From Obscuribacter phosphatis_A (GTDB lineage Bacteria > Cyanobacteriota > Vampirovibrionia > Obscuribacterales > Obscuribacteraceae), in the NCBI GenBank assembly GCA_017303615.1, contig JAFLCK010000003.1:124001-188000 (forward strand): 64,000 bases of DNA, in the 5' to 3' direction. Of this stretch, positions 35,317 to 44,737 are shown in pieces; the stretch's first letter is position 1; each line of letters starts with the position of its first letter. Under the pieces are notes generated by a model, which saw only the letters and a list, made by a program, of their open reading frames with translations, did not search any database and was not told where the DNA came from. A program made the position numbers and the translations under genes.

Positions 35317-36603
35317 TTAGACCGACACACGCGCTTGCTTTGCTTCTATAAGCTTGACACCCATATAAGGCACCAAAGCATCGGGCACAGTCACCGAACC
35401 ATCTTCGTTTTGATAGTTCTCGAGAATGGCAGCTAAAGCCCGACCGATTGCCAAGCCGGAACCATTGATCGTATGGATATAGCGCGCTTTGCCGCCGTCT
35501 TTCGGTCTATATTTCAGACCGGCGCGGCGGGCCTGGAAATCACCAAAATTAGAGCAGGAGCTGATTTCTCTATATTTGCCCTGGGCTGGGAACCAAACTT
35601 CTAGGTCATAACATTTGCGAGCACAGAAACCAATGTCGCCCGAACACAAAAGCACTCGGCGATAGGGCAAGTTCAAGGCTTCTAGAATAGCTTCGGCATC
35701 TCTAGTAAGCTTCTCATGCTCCTCTTCCGAAGTCTCGGGGGCACAAAACTTGACCAACTCAACTTTATTGAACTGGTGTTGTCTGATATAGCCGCGTGTA
35801 TCTTTACCGGCAGAACCGGCTTCCCTTCTAAAGTTGGGAGTATAAGCGCAGTGCAAGATCGGCAGCATTTCTTCATCGAGTGTTTCTTCGCGATAGAGAT
35901 TGGTGACCGGTACTTCGGCAGTGGGTACTAGATAGAGTTCGTCGTCGGCTAGCTTGTAATAATCGCCTTCAAACTTAGGCAGTTGCCCGGTACCAACCAA
36001 ACAATCGCGATTGACCAAGATAGGCGGAAAGACTTCGCTATAGCCTTTACGGGCATGGGTGTCGAGCATAAGGTTCATCAAGGCTCGCTCGAATTTGGCG
36101 CCCCAATTCATCAGCACAGTAAAGCGAGATTCGGCAACCTTGACGCCCCGCTCAAAATCGAAGATGCCGAGATCTGTGCCAATTTCATAGTGATGGCGAG
36201 GGTTCTTGATACTGTTAATGGTGCCCCAGGTGGAAACTTCTTTGTTGTCGTTTTCATCTTTACCATCGGGCACTTCGCTGGCAGGTAGGTTGGGAATACC
36301 AAGCAATAACTGCTCCAATTCCGCTTCCAGCTTGACACGCTCTTCATTGACCGCATCTTGCTTTTCTTTAGCCTGAGAAGCTTCTTTGCGTAAAGCTTCC
36401 ATTTCTTCTTTTGCCAGCTTGCCGGTTTTGAAAGAAGTCGAAATCTCGTTGCGCCGGCGATTGAGATTTTCCCACTCAGCTTGAGCTTTGCGGTGCTTAG
36501 CGTCTATTTCAACTATCGGTCTAATTGAAAAATCACCATTTCGCCTAGCCAGTTGGCTTTCTACAAAATCTGCGTTGTCACGTATCAATTTTAAGTCGAG
36601 CAT
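35317..36603 (-). CDS. serS: Seryl-tRNA synthetase
   Basis: This class II synthetase charges tRNA-Ser and tRNA-Sec. The 428-residue product has the N-terminal coiled-coil arm (about 28-105, EWENLNRRRNEI to EAELEQLLLGIPNLP), motif 2 (FRREAGSAGKDTRGYIRQHQF) and motif 3 (GSGLAIGRALAAILENYQ). LVPTAEVPVTN gives the serine/ATP pocket. The protein is of usual length and complete. It is the first gene of a two-gene transcript with the membrane protein at 34519. The cognate tRNA-Ser(GCU) is at 13818. Confidence 0.97.
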   Translation of the reverse strand: MLDLKLIRDNADFVESQLARRNGDFSIRPIVEIDAKHRKAQAEWENLNRRRNEISTSFKTGKLAKEEMEALRKEASQAKEKQDAVNEERVKLEAELEQLLLGIPNLPASEVPDGKDENDNKEVSTWGTINSIKNPRHHYEIGTDLGIFDFERGVKVAESRFTVLMNWGAKFERALMNLMLDTHARKGYSEVFPPILVNRDCLVGTGQLPKFEGDYYKLADDELYLVPTAEVPVTNLYREETLDEEMLPILHCAYTPNFRREAGSAGKDTRGYIRQHQFNKVELVKFCAPETSEEEHEKLTRDAEAILEALNLPYRRVLLCSGDIGFCARKCYDLEVWFPAQGKYREISSCSNFGDFQARRAGLKYRPKDGGKARYIHTINGSGLAIGRALAAILENYQNEDGSVTVPDALVPYMGVKLIEAKQARVSV

Positions 36604-36699
36604 TTTGAACTCTTTCGCCTGAAATTACGTCTATCTATGTATCGAGGTATCGAGGAATCTAACAAGCCCCAAATTATAGCTAGGAAGAGGTAGATATTT

Positions 36700-37221
36700 A
36701 TGAAAGAAACCGTGATTGCTAAGAAGCGTAGACTGAGCCCTGCGTCCACCGGAGAAGACTTAGCGGCGCTTTATCTGGAAGAGAAAGGCGCCTGCCTACT
36801 TGAAAGAAACTTTAGAGTAGGAAAACGCTGTGAAATAGACATAATCGCCGTTCTAGAAGACGCAGACGGCAAGCCCCATAGAGATGCGAAACGGACACGC
36901 TATCTCACCTTCATCGAGGTAAAGACCCGGCGTTATGAAACCGACCCGGGAGCCATAGAACATACAGGTTTACAGGCAATTAGCCGAGATAAGAGACAGA
37001 AAATCAGACTGGGCGCCCTATCGTATCTTGAGAAACTGAGAAAAGAGCCCTTGCCGGCCACTCTAGGCAAGAGCGAGAGCCTCTTTCTGCCCATTCGCTT
37101 CGACCTGGTCTTGGTTGACCTGCAGTTGAGCCGAGAGGCCATGCAGGAATTTCTCAAAGAGAACGACAGAGCCGCACTCAAGAAGGCTGCCCGGATAAAA
37201 CATTTCGAGGCAATCTTCTGA
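36700..37221 (+). CDS. YraN/UPF0102 family endonuclease-like protein
   Basis: The 173-residue product has a restriction-endonuclease-like fold: G-E-DLAALYLEEKG at 19-30, then NFRVGKRCEIDIIAV (with the conserved E-x-D), TFIEVKTRR (E-V-K catalytic triad) and the RDKRQKIRLGALSYL helix. This arrangement is typical of UPF0102, whose role in DNA processing is still poorly defined. An insertion of about ten residues (EDADGKPHRDAKRTR) separates the D and E-V-K elements. GGAAGAGG lies before the ATG. It is plus-strand, divergent from serS. Confidence 0.86.
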   Translation: MKETVIAKKRRLSPASTGEDLAALYLEEKGACLLERNFRVGKRCEIDIIAVLEDADGKPHRDAKRTRYLTFIEVKTRRYETDPGAIEHTGLQAISRDKRQKIRLGALSYLEKLRKEPLPATLGKSESLFLPIRFDLVLVDLQLSREAMQEFLKENDRAALKKAARIKHFEAIF

Positions 37222-37252
37222 TGTAGTGAAAATATCTTAACCACCCTCTTTG

Positions 37253-37287
37253 CTTGCTCCCAGAACTCTATAGAATAAGGGAGCAAG
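37253..37287 (+). promoter_or_regulatory. Hairpin overlapping the ribosome-binding site of the next gene
   Basis: The perfect 9-bp arms CTTGCTCCC (37253-37261) and GGGAGCAAG (37279-37287) enclose a 17-base loop. The 3' arm contains the GGGAG ribosome-binding site of the ATG at 37289. It could work as an on/off translation hairpin, but no T run follows, so it is not a terminator. Confidence 0.55.
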
Positions 37288-37288
37288 T

Positions 37289-38272
37289 ATGGGGGGAGTG
37301 GATATGTTTGTCTGGTCGGATCGCAAATCGCAGCTGGATGACAAGGAAAGACTGGAACAAATAATCGGCAGCTCCGACGGTCTCAACCAAAGGGCTATGG
37401 GTTTGTTTCCCCATCCCAAGGAAGAAGCCCCCCGAAGAGTGGATTTTGCCAGTCAAATCAAGTGTCGGCAGCTTTTGGTCAATATCGAAGGCAACGAAGA
37501 AACCTGCGTATTGAGACTTATTTCGCAGCGCAATAAATCTAGAGCTGCCGTTCTCATTCTTAGAGGACGGGTGCTGGGCTGCATCTATGGGCGCAAAGAA
37601 CATGACGGCAACTTGATTCAATTGATGGGGCAGGAAGCCTTCCAGCGTGTGCGCCTAGAAATTCTCTCTTCCGACACAATCATCGACACCTACAAAGTAG
37701 ACGACAAGACAGCGATTGCCGCTTCGGCAATTTTTCACGGCGAACTCTATCAGCCCCACAGTACCGAAACAGTAAAAGAAACCCTCGATTTTTCGCTCAA
37801 CCACCTGCTCGAAAGCTCGATGCCTGGCACAATCGTCTTGAACGAAAACATAGATAATGCAGCCATCATCTATATTTTCAAAGGCAAGATACATGGAGTC
37901 TTTTCTTTTGAAGAAGGTTGGTTGGACAATAGCCGCGAAGCCATAGAAAAACTCTTTCTCAAGCTGGGACACCCGGAAGTGCAAGCTTCTAAACTGCTTG
38001 CCTGCAATATCTGGGAACTGAAACAATTTACTTTCTCGGTCACCGGTCTAGAAGAGACCCCTCTTTCAGCCAGTCACAGCCAGCTACCTGTATCTTCGGG
38101 CGTAGACTATAACGAATTGGAACATCTGAGAAACGACAAGCAAGAGCACGGTCTGTCGGCCACACTAAAAGATAGAGAGAGAGAAAGAGAGGAGCCGACC
38201 CGCTTTGTTCCAGGCAGCTCTAATAACCGCGTCAGTCAGAGCTACTGGAAAAACAAAAATGAGAATCTGTAA
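37289..38272 (+). CDS. Unknown protein, possible PATAN/DUF4388-like domains
   Basis: The 327-residue product has no signal peptide. Two regions (about 50-130 and 145-250) have a beta-alpha pattern (RQLLVNIEGNEETCVLRLI, SSMPGTIVLNENIDNAAIIYIFKGKIHGVF) that recalls DUF4388-like regulatory domains of signalling proteins. Assignment is tentative. The C-terminus (275-327) is charged and probably unstructured. An alternative ATG at 37304 has its own GGGGGG ribosome-binding site. lysA starts immediately after its stop codon, so the two are co-transcribed. Confidence 0.65.
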   Translation: MGGVDMFVWSDRKSQLDDKERLEQIIGSSDGLNQRAMGLFPHPKEEAPRRVDFASQIKCRQLLVNIEGNEETCVLRLISQRNKSRAAVLILRGRVLGCIYGRKEHDGNLIQLMGQEAFQRVRLEILSSDTIIDTYKVDDKTAIAASAIFHGELYQPHSTETVKETLDFSLNHLLESSMPGTIVLNENIDNAAIIYIFKGKIHGVFSFEEGWLDNSREAIEKLFLKLGHPEVQASKLLACNIWELKQFTFSVTGLEETPLSASHSQLPVSSGVDYNELEHLRNDKQEHGLSATLKDREREREEPTRFVPGSSNNRVSQSYWKNKNENL

Positions 38273-39634
38273 TTGAAATTCAAAGAAGAAACCAGGCTGA
38301 AGAGCCCCAATCAAAATATAATGCCGCTCTCAGCCAGAGTCGGTGAAGATAATGTCCTCTATTTGGGAGGTATTGCCGCAACCGAGCTGGTCGAGAAATT
38401 TGGCAGTCCTCTTTGGGTGATGTGCCAGGAAACTATTGAACAATCACTAAAGGACATTCTTGCCGGTCTCTCACTCTACAAAGGTAAAGCCACTGCCTGC
38501 TATGCCGGTAAAGCTTTCCTTTGCACAGCCATTATTCGGTTGATAGACAAGTATAAATTCGGACTTGATGTGGTTTCACAGGGCGAAATGGAAACGGCAA
38601 GTCAAGCCAATTTTACTGGTGCAATTTTTTTGCACGGTAATAACAAATCTGATCTCGAACTGAGATCTGCCATCGAAAGGAAGCTCATTGTCGTAGCCGA
38701 TAATCGCGAAGACATTGAAAAGCTGGCCCAATTCAGGAAGGAAGCGGCGCGTGGTCAAGACTCACCCACTGAGATATTGTTGCGCATAATTCCAGGCATC
38801 GACCTTGATACCCATGACCACATCAAGACCGGCCACGACACCAGTAAGTTCGGCATTCCACTAAGCAAGATCGATGAAATGATCTCTCTTGTAGAAAGCT
38901 ACAGAGATGTCGGACTGAAATTGATTGGCTTGCATGCCCACATAGGCAGCCAGGCTATGGATATTGAACCATTTGGCGAAGTGATTGAAATATTTGCCGA
39001 CCTCTATCAAAAAGTATTCGAAAAATTTGGCTATCACATGCCCCACCTTGATATTGGCGGAGGGCTGGGCATAGCCTATACCACAAGCGATAAACCAGCC
39101 GCCCTGAAAGATTGGACCGCCTATATAAGCCGCTCCATGCATGAAAGCTTCAGCGAAAAACGCAACCTACCTCTGCCCCATCTCTCAATAGAACCTGGGC
39201 GCTGCTTGGTAGGCACTGCCGGTGTCACACTCTATCGGGTGGGACGCACCAAAGACCTTGATAAAGTAAGCTATCTCAGTGTCGATGGCGGCATGGCCGA
39301 TAATCCCCGCCCTATTACTTATCAAGCCAAGTACACCGCAGCGGTGGCAAACCGCATGGAACCTCGACCGGGACAGAGCAAAACCTGGTCGATAGTCGGT
39401 AGGTACTGCGAATCAGGCGATATAATCGTAGAGGAAGCCGAACTCGATGCTGAAATAGGAGATCTGTTGGCAATCTTTGCCACCGGTGCATACAACTTTA
39501 GTATGGCTTCCAATTACAACCGTACACTCAGACCAACTTGCATAATGGTTAAAGATGGCAGAGCCGAGGCAATAGTGGAGGGCGAAACGTATCAAGATTT
39601 GCTAGCCCGAGACAAAATGCCCAGTTGGCTTTAG
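38273..39634 (+). CDS. lysA: Diaminopimelate decarboxylase
   Basis: LysA is a PLP enzyme that makes lysine from meso-diaminopimelate, the last step of lysine synthesis. The 453-residue alanine-racemase-fold protein has the PLP Lys in CYAGKAF (family form YAxKA), the HIGSQ motif, GGGLGIAY, EPGRCLVGTAG and the C-E-S-G-D motif near the C-terminus (RYCESGDII). I chose TTG 38273, directly after the previous stop codon, because SPNQNIMPLSARV matches the N-terminus of cyanobacterial LysA as I recall it. ATG 38321 would cut this. cdaA follows after 152 bases. Confidence 0.93.
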   Translation: MKFKEETRLKSPNQNIMPLSARVGEDNVLYLGGIAATELVEKFGSPLWVMCQETIEQSLKDILAGLSLYKGKATACYAGKAFLCTAIIRLIDKYKFGLDVVSQGEMETASQANFTGAIFLHGNNKSDLELRSAIERKLIVVADNREDIEKLAQFRKEAARGQDSPTEILLRIIPGIDLDTHDHIKTGHDTSKFGIPLSKIDEMISLVESYRDVGLKLIGLHAHIGSQAMDIEPFGEVIEIFADLYQKVFEKFGYHMPHLDIGGGLGIAYTTSDKPAALKDWTAYISRSMHESFSEKRNLPLPHLSIEPGRCLVGTAGVTLYRVGRTKDLDKVSYLSVDGGMADNPRPITYQAKYTAAVANRMEPRPGQSKTWSIVGRYCESGDIIVEEAELDAEIGDLLAIFATGAYNFSMASNYNRTLRPTCIMVKDGRAEAIVEGETYQDLLARDKMPSWL

Positions 39635-39748
39635 TCAAGGAACAGACACTACAAGACAAGACAGGACCAGACCATAATTAAATCTGCCTTTTAGAGAAGC
39701 AAACGATTTGAGACTCACCAATTGATGAGTACCGGTTACTTAGGGGCC

Positions 39749-39786
39749 TAATTGCTAAGAGTTAATTGCTAAGAGTTAATTGCTAA
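39749..39786 (+). repeat. Tandem 14-bp repeat touching the cdaA start
   Basis: Nearly three copies of TTAATTGCTAAGAG (39749-39761 short copy, 39762-39775 and 39776-39786) end directly at the ATG of cdaA. Full copies carry AAGAG, the most likely ribosome-binding sequence, so copy number could alter translation. Confidence 0.75.
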
Positions 39787-40755
39787 ATGGATCTCTTCAA
39801 TCAGATTGGCAATTTTTTTAGTCAGATCAACTGGGTGACAATCACCAAAGTATCTGTACAGATTTTTGTCATCTGTTATGGAGTACTTTGGCTCTGGCGA
39901 CGCATTGCCGGCACCCACGCCGAAAGACTGGTCAAAGGCATGATGGTCTTGATCATCATTGCCGTAATTGCTTGGACCTTAGAGCTGACCATAATCGTTT
40001 CTATTTTGCAGCATATTATTCCAGTGGCGGCGATGGCCCTGGTTATCATTTTTCAACCTGAAATGCGCAGAGGACTGGGCTATCTAGGGCGCATGCAAGG
40101 CTTCAAAGTCGACCTTTCGCTCACCCATACCAACCAAGAAAAAAATGCCGCCATCATCAAAGAAATAATCAAAGCCTGCCGCGAACTGTCACGCACCAGA
40201 ACCGGTGCCTTGATAGTAATCGAACCGCCAGAGGGAGAAAGAGACTATGTCAGCCCCGGCACAGCTGTTAATGCCGATATCTCATCGACAATGCTGCTTA
40301 CTATTTTCTTTCCCAAGTCACCCCTGCATGACGGCGCCGTGGTCATCAGAAAAGACAAGATTGTGGCAGCCGGTGTGATCTTGCCCATGACCGACAACCA
40401 AAAACTCTCATATAAATACGGCACCAGGCACCGAGCCGCCATCGGTTTATCTGAAATATACGATGGGCTCTGTATAGTCGTGTCAGAAGAGACAGGCGCT
40501 ATCTCGGCAGCCAGCAGAGGAATGCTCGCACGCTACAACAATGCCGAAGATCTAGCCGAACCCCTGACTTACTTATACAATACCGGCGGCTCTTCCGGTT
40601 CCGGTCCGCTTGCCTCCTTCTTATCGCTCTTTGGTAGAGGAAAAAATCAGAAACAAGAGCTATCATTAGGCAGTCAGTCAATTGAACCGCCGGAAAACAC
40701 CAGAACAGATCGACTAGACAGGCAAGACCCTACAAGAAAAGAAACAGCCATCTGA
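39787..40755 (+). CDS. cdaA: Diadenylate cyclase (c-di-AMP synthase) CdaA
   Basis: CdaA makes cyclic di-AMP from two ATP. The 322-residue product has three N-terminal membrane helices (about 15-95) and a DAC domain with the two hallmark motifs DGA (182-184, LHDGAVVI) and RHR (214-216, GTRHRAAIG). The Ser/Gly/Gln-rich tail (260-322) is low-complexity. In Firmicutes cdaA is followed by cdaR. Here it is followed directly by an unrelated secreted protein, whose ATG abuts the cdaA stop. The PgpH-type phosphodiesterase at 19466 completes the c-di-AMP pathway. Confidence 0.95.
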   Translation: MDLFNQIGNFFSQINWVTITKVSVQIFVICYGVLWLWRRIAGTHAERLVKGMMVLIIIAVIAWTLELTIIVSILQHIIPVAAMALVIIFQPEMRRGLGYLGRMQGFKVDLSLTHTNQEKNAAIIKEIIKACRELSRTRTGALIVIEPPEGERDYVSPGTAVNADISSTMLLTIFFPKSPLHDGAVVIRKDKIVAAGVILPMTDNQKLSYKYGTRHRAAIGLSEIYDGLCIVVSEETGAISAASRGMLARYNNAEDLAEPLTYLYNTGGSSGSGPLASFLSLFGRGKNQKQELSLGSQSIEPPENTRTDRLDRQDPTRKETAI

Positions 40756-41772
40756 ATGTCCATGCCAGTCCTAGTTTTCGCCAGGCGGTCCGACCGCACA
40801 AGATTTCAAAGCTGTCTTAAGCAATTTAAGGTCGGTCTCGGCTGCATACTGTCTCTAATTATTCTTCAATTTGAATTAGTGCCTGCAGACGCCTTGCTTT
40901 TGCCGGCGGCAGCGGCTGGTTTCGAAGAACTGTCGCCCAGCGCCAAAGAAGTCGCCAGCGACCTGGGCATAGATGATGAACTGAAAGCGCTCTTTAGTCT
41001 TAGAGAAAAACGAGCAGCCGGGCGCGAGAACGCCGGGGACACAACCGAACTGAGTTCACTCAATGACAACGATCCAGACCTGATCAAAATCATTTTGCTG
41101 CGACAAGAAATAAACGAAACCATACTTTCGGCAGTGCTGGAATTGCGGGTCATCTTGGCCCGTATTGATGAAGAAATTACCAGCTACAATGCTGTCAGAG
41201 CCTATCTGGAAGACCGAAGAGATAAGGCGATTAGATTGAATAACATTACCAACTTCATCTCGGGTGGTGCACTGAATATGGTATCAAACGGCATGGAAGT
41301 GCCGTCCGGGGAAACCCCTGAGACAGTGGGAGCCATGGTCGGAGTCCTGGGAGGCGCGGTTTCTACCGGCATTTCATCTTGGGCTCTAAAGATCTCCGGC
41401 GGAGAAAGACGAACGGCCATAGTCAATCCCAATATGCTCGCCAAGGTTTTCGGCTTGCCGACCGGGCCGGACCACGATTATCCTCCCCGCATCTGGAACT
41501 TTCTTAACGATATACCGCCAGGGTCAAGCACGAGAGAAACAAGAAAAGAAAAACTAGTAAGGCGTTGGCTCGAACTGAGACGTATCGACGGTCTCAATAC
41601 CAAAGAGCACAAAGAAAGACTGGCTCTTTTGTGCAGTACTATACCCATGAAAAAAGGCGTCGATATAGATCTACTGGAAGATAGAGCGGCCATGCTGCAA
41701 GACGTCAAAGCAGCACTGTCGCTTATGTTCAACGAGTTACTCGAGCTGATGAAATCGATTCATAAGCGCTAA
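40756..41772 (+). CDS. Exported protein of unknown function, cdaA-linked
   Basis: The 338-residue product has a basic N-terminus, one hydrophobic helix (about 26-42, GLGCILSLIILQFELVPADA) like a signal peptide or anchor, and an Ala-rich stretch. The rest is polar and helical. A small-residue segment (GGALNMVSNGMEVPSG then GAMVGVLGGAVSTGISSWAL) could insert in a membrane or mediate packing. Its ATG directly abuts the stop codon of cdaA, which suggests translational coupling. It holds the position of cdaR elsewhere but shows no YbbR repeats. I know of no described family. Confidence 0.7.
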   Translation: MSMPVLVFARRSDRTRFQSCLKQFKVGLGCILSLIILQFELVPADALLLPAAAAGFEELSPSAKEVASDLGIDDELKALFSLREKRAAGRENAGDTTELSSLNDNDPDLIKIILLRQEINETILSAVLELRVILARIDEEITSYNAVRAYLEDRRDKAIRLNNITNFISGGALNMVSNGMEVPSGETPETVGAMVGVLGGAVSTGISSWALKISGGERRTAIVNPNMLAKVFGLPTGPDHDYPPRIWNFLNDIPPGSSTRETRKEKLVRRWLELRRIDGLNTKEHKERLALLCSTIPMKKGVDIDLLEDRAAMLQDVKAALSLMFNELLELMKSIHKR

Positions 41773-41800
41773 GCAAATATACAGATATATTCATACATAT

Positions 41801-42562
41801 CTAGCAGGCCAGTTCATCCACTACGCGCCTAGCGGCATCAACAGGGCTTTCAGCTCTCAAGATCGGGCGCCCGACCACGATGTAATCAGCGCCACGGGCA
41901 ATGGCATCGCCGGGAGTTACTATGCGAGACTGATCGTCGCTCTTGGCAAAAGAAGGTCTAATACCGGGAGTGACAATCAAGAAATCGTCGCCCACGGCTT
42001 CTCTAATTAGTGAAGCTTCCTGGGCGGAAGCGACCACGCCGTCAAGACCAGCTCCGTGCGCCAAGCCGGCTAGATAAGGCACCATCTTTTTCAGTGGCTG
42101 ACTAACCTTCAGATCTTCCGCCAACGTTTTTTCATCCATACTGGTCAAGATGGTGACGGCAATCAAAGCCGGACGCAGAGCCTGGTTATCGGGCATCTCC
42201 GCTTCTTTGACGGCCCGGGCAGCAGCCTGCATCATCTTGGCACCACCAAGAGCATGCAAGTTGAACATATCAATGCGATGCTTGACGGCACTGCGGCAAG
42301 CACCCGCCACCGTATTAGGAATGTCATGAAACTTGCCGTCAAAGAAGACTTTCACCCCGGCTCGGGCCGTCATCTCGAAGAGCGCCGGTCCGCAGGCGGT
42401 GAAGAGTTCCAGGCCGATCTTGAACATTCCCACTTCGTTTTTGAGCAGTTCAACTAGTCTCTCGGCTTCTTGGAAGTTATCAACATCGAGGGCTACTATC
42501 AGACGGTCTCGAGGAGAGAGGTCGACTGCTTTCAAATGGGATTTTGCTGAAATCAAAGCCAA
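41801..42562 (-). CDS. pyrF: Orotidine 5'-phosphate decarboxylase
   Basis: PyrF makes UMP from OMP in the last step of pyrimidine synthesis. The 253-residue (beta/alpha)8 protein has RLIVALDVD at the start, the catalytic DGKFHDIPNTV (D-x-K-x-x-D), ITPGIRP-like VTPGIRPSF and VVGRPI for phosphate binding. Family members have DLKFHDIPNT; Gly for Leu is a mild change. The TTG at 42560-42562 is the apparent start, preceded by AGGTG. A 17-base AT-rich inverted repeat (AATTTATTGAATAAATT, 42615-42631) lies 50 bases upstream. rpmE is upstream on the same strand. Confidence 0.95.
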   Translation of the reverse strand: MALISAKSHLKAVDLSPRDRLIVALDVDNFQEAERLVELLKNEVGMFKIGLELFTACGPALFEMTARAGVKVFFDGKFHDIPNTVAGACRSAVKHRIDMFNLHALGGAKMMQAAARAVKEAEMPDNQALRPALIAVTILTSMDEKTLAEDLKVSQPLKKMVPYLAGLAHGAGLDGVVASAQEASLIREAVGDDFLIVTPGIRPSFAKSDDQSRIVTPGDAIARGADYIVVGRPILRAESPVDAARRVVDELAC

Positions 42563-42614
42563 GCACCTGATGTTGTTGCAAGAAACGGCCTGGCACAGGT
42601 GCCAAGCCGATCAT

Positions 42615-42631
42615 AATTTATTGAATAAATT
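42615..42631. repeat. AT-rich palindrome upstream of pyrF
   Basis: AATTTATT and AATAAATT form an inverted repeat around one G, between rpmE and pyrF. It may be an operator for pyrF or a weak rpmE terminator; no T-run follows. Confidence 0.4.
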
Positions 42632-42652
42632 CTAATTGGAGCTAAGTCCGTA

Positions 42653-42874
42653 CTATTTGACGGCTGCCTTGTCTTTGTCGAGCTTGTATCTCTTGACAAA
42701 GCGGTCTACCCTTCCTTCCGTGTCAACGATTTTTTGCTGACCGGTATAGAACGGATGGCAGGAACTGCAGATCTCAACACGAATTTGATTTTTGGTGGAA
42801 CCCATCTGTACCGAAGCTCCGCAAACACAGGTCGCGACAACTTCAAAATACTTGGGGTGAATTCCTTCCTTCAT
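42653..42874 (-). CDS. rpmE: 50S ribosomal protein L31 (zinc-binding type)
   Basis: This is a small ribosomal protein of the 50S subunit. The 73-residue product has four cysteines in the C-type pattern (C16-x-C18 in CVC and C36-x-x-C39 in CSSC), so it is the zinc-containing form. SCHPFYTGQQKIVDTEGRVDRFVKRY matches the family block. I chose ATG 42872-42874 (MKEGIHPKYFEV) since L31 always begins close to this. The C-terminal 10 or so residues are a short Lys-rich tail. Confidence 0.96.
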   Translation of the reverse strand: MKEGIHPKYFEVVATCVCGASVQMGSTKNQIRVEICSSCHPFYTGQQKIVDTEGRVDRFVKRYKLDKDKAAVK

Positions 42875-43012
42875 AGCGGCACCCTGAATATCTATAGACA
42901 AATAACCCAAGAAAGATATCACAGAAAGAGCGATAGATTTGCATACAACAAGCTTTTCGTAAGGTCCCGTAACGTCAGCCAGATAAACACCAGCTAATTA
43001 AGCTCTCGGCCC

Positions 43013-43600
43013 TTAGTTTATCGGCTGCTTGATTTCCAACCCCTCGCCCACAGTGCGGTCTAGGCGTTCACCTTCGATATAGAGATAAACCTTGGCTTTA
43101 CCGGCAACTGAGGCCACCGTGCGGCGCAATTGCTCCATCCTGGTGTCGAAAGAATCGATACCTCCACCCTGTACAAAGCTACGGGACAGGTTGACTATAA
43201 GCTCACCGCCATTTTTCTTGCGCACATCGATTAGGACCGTACCGCGCGGTAGTTCACTGGCCAAACCCTGCGCTGCTTCATCGCCATGGGGACCTTCGGC
43301 TAATTCGCGCACGGCAAAGTCGAGGCGGTCAATAGCTGTGGACGGTCCTTTGTAAGGTCTCAAGACTTTCTCAAAGACAAGAGAATCACCCTGGGGTCTA
43401 ACAAACCAGAGAGGCAGTTCAGTGGCCGCGGCACTGCCCTCATTACGACTCTGTCTTTTCAATAGCTTGACCTTGAGGTCGCCTTCGCTGAGAGTCTCTC
43501 TGCCAGCGCAACCGCCCAATGCCAATCCCGCTCCTAGTCCCAATAAAAATACAGGTAGCAGCAAAAGACCGGCTGAACAAGAAAGAAAAAGGTGTTTCAT
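43013..43600 (-). CDS. GerMN-domain lipoprotein
   Basis: The 195-residue product has a lipoprotein signal peptide with lipobox LGGC (C31). The mature part contains a GerMN-like domain (about 72-190: ALSETAIDRLDFAVRELAEGP-like block, LPRGTVLIDVRKKNGGELIVNLSRSFV and VYLYIEGERLDR). Such domains occur in sporulation and cell-envelope proteins of bacteria and cyanobacteria. No spore genes are seen here, so an envelope role is more likely. It lies 29 bases after the DUF2993-like gene, separated by a 16-bp tandem repeat that also carries its ribosome-binding region. Confidence 0.8.
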   Translation of the reverse strand: MKHLFLSCSAGLLLLPVFLLGLGAGLALGGCAGRETLSEGDLKVKLLKRQSRNEGSAAATELPLWFVRPQGDSLVFEKVLRPYKGPSTAIDRLDFAVRELAEGPHGDEAAQGLASELPRGTVLIDVRKKNGGELIVNLSRSFVQGGGIDSFDTRMEQLRRTVASVAGKAKVYLYIEGERLDRTVGEGLEIKQPIN

Positions 43601-43602
43601 TT

Positions 43603-43629
43603 ATATTGCTCTTTTAGGATATTGCTCTT

Positions 43630-43634
<5 letters not shown>
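43603..43634. repeat. Perfect 16-bp tandem duplication
   Basis: ATATTGCTCTTTTAGG occurs twice head to tail. On the minus strand one copy holds the stop codon of the DUF2993-like gene and the next carries AAGAG, the likely ribosome-binding sequence of the GerMN lipoprotein gene. Confidence 0.85.
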
Positions 43635-44688
<1,054 letters not shown>

Positions 44689-44737
44689 AAGAGCACTATA
44701 GCAAAGAGCAAATTTCTTTGCTCAGGCAGGCACTAAC

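Noticed and set aside
42615..42631. Terminator of rpmE
   Set aside because: The arms pair almost without a loop and no T run follows, so it is listed as a palindrome only.
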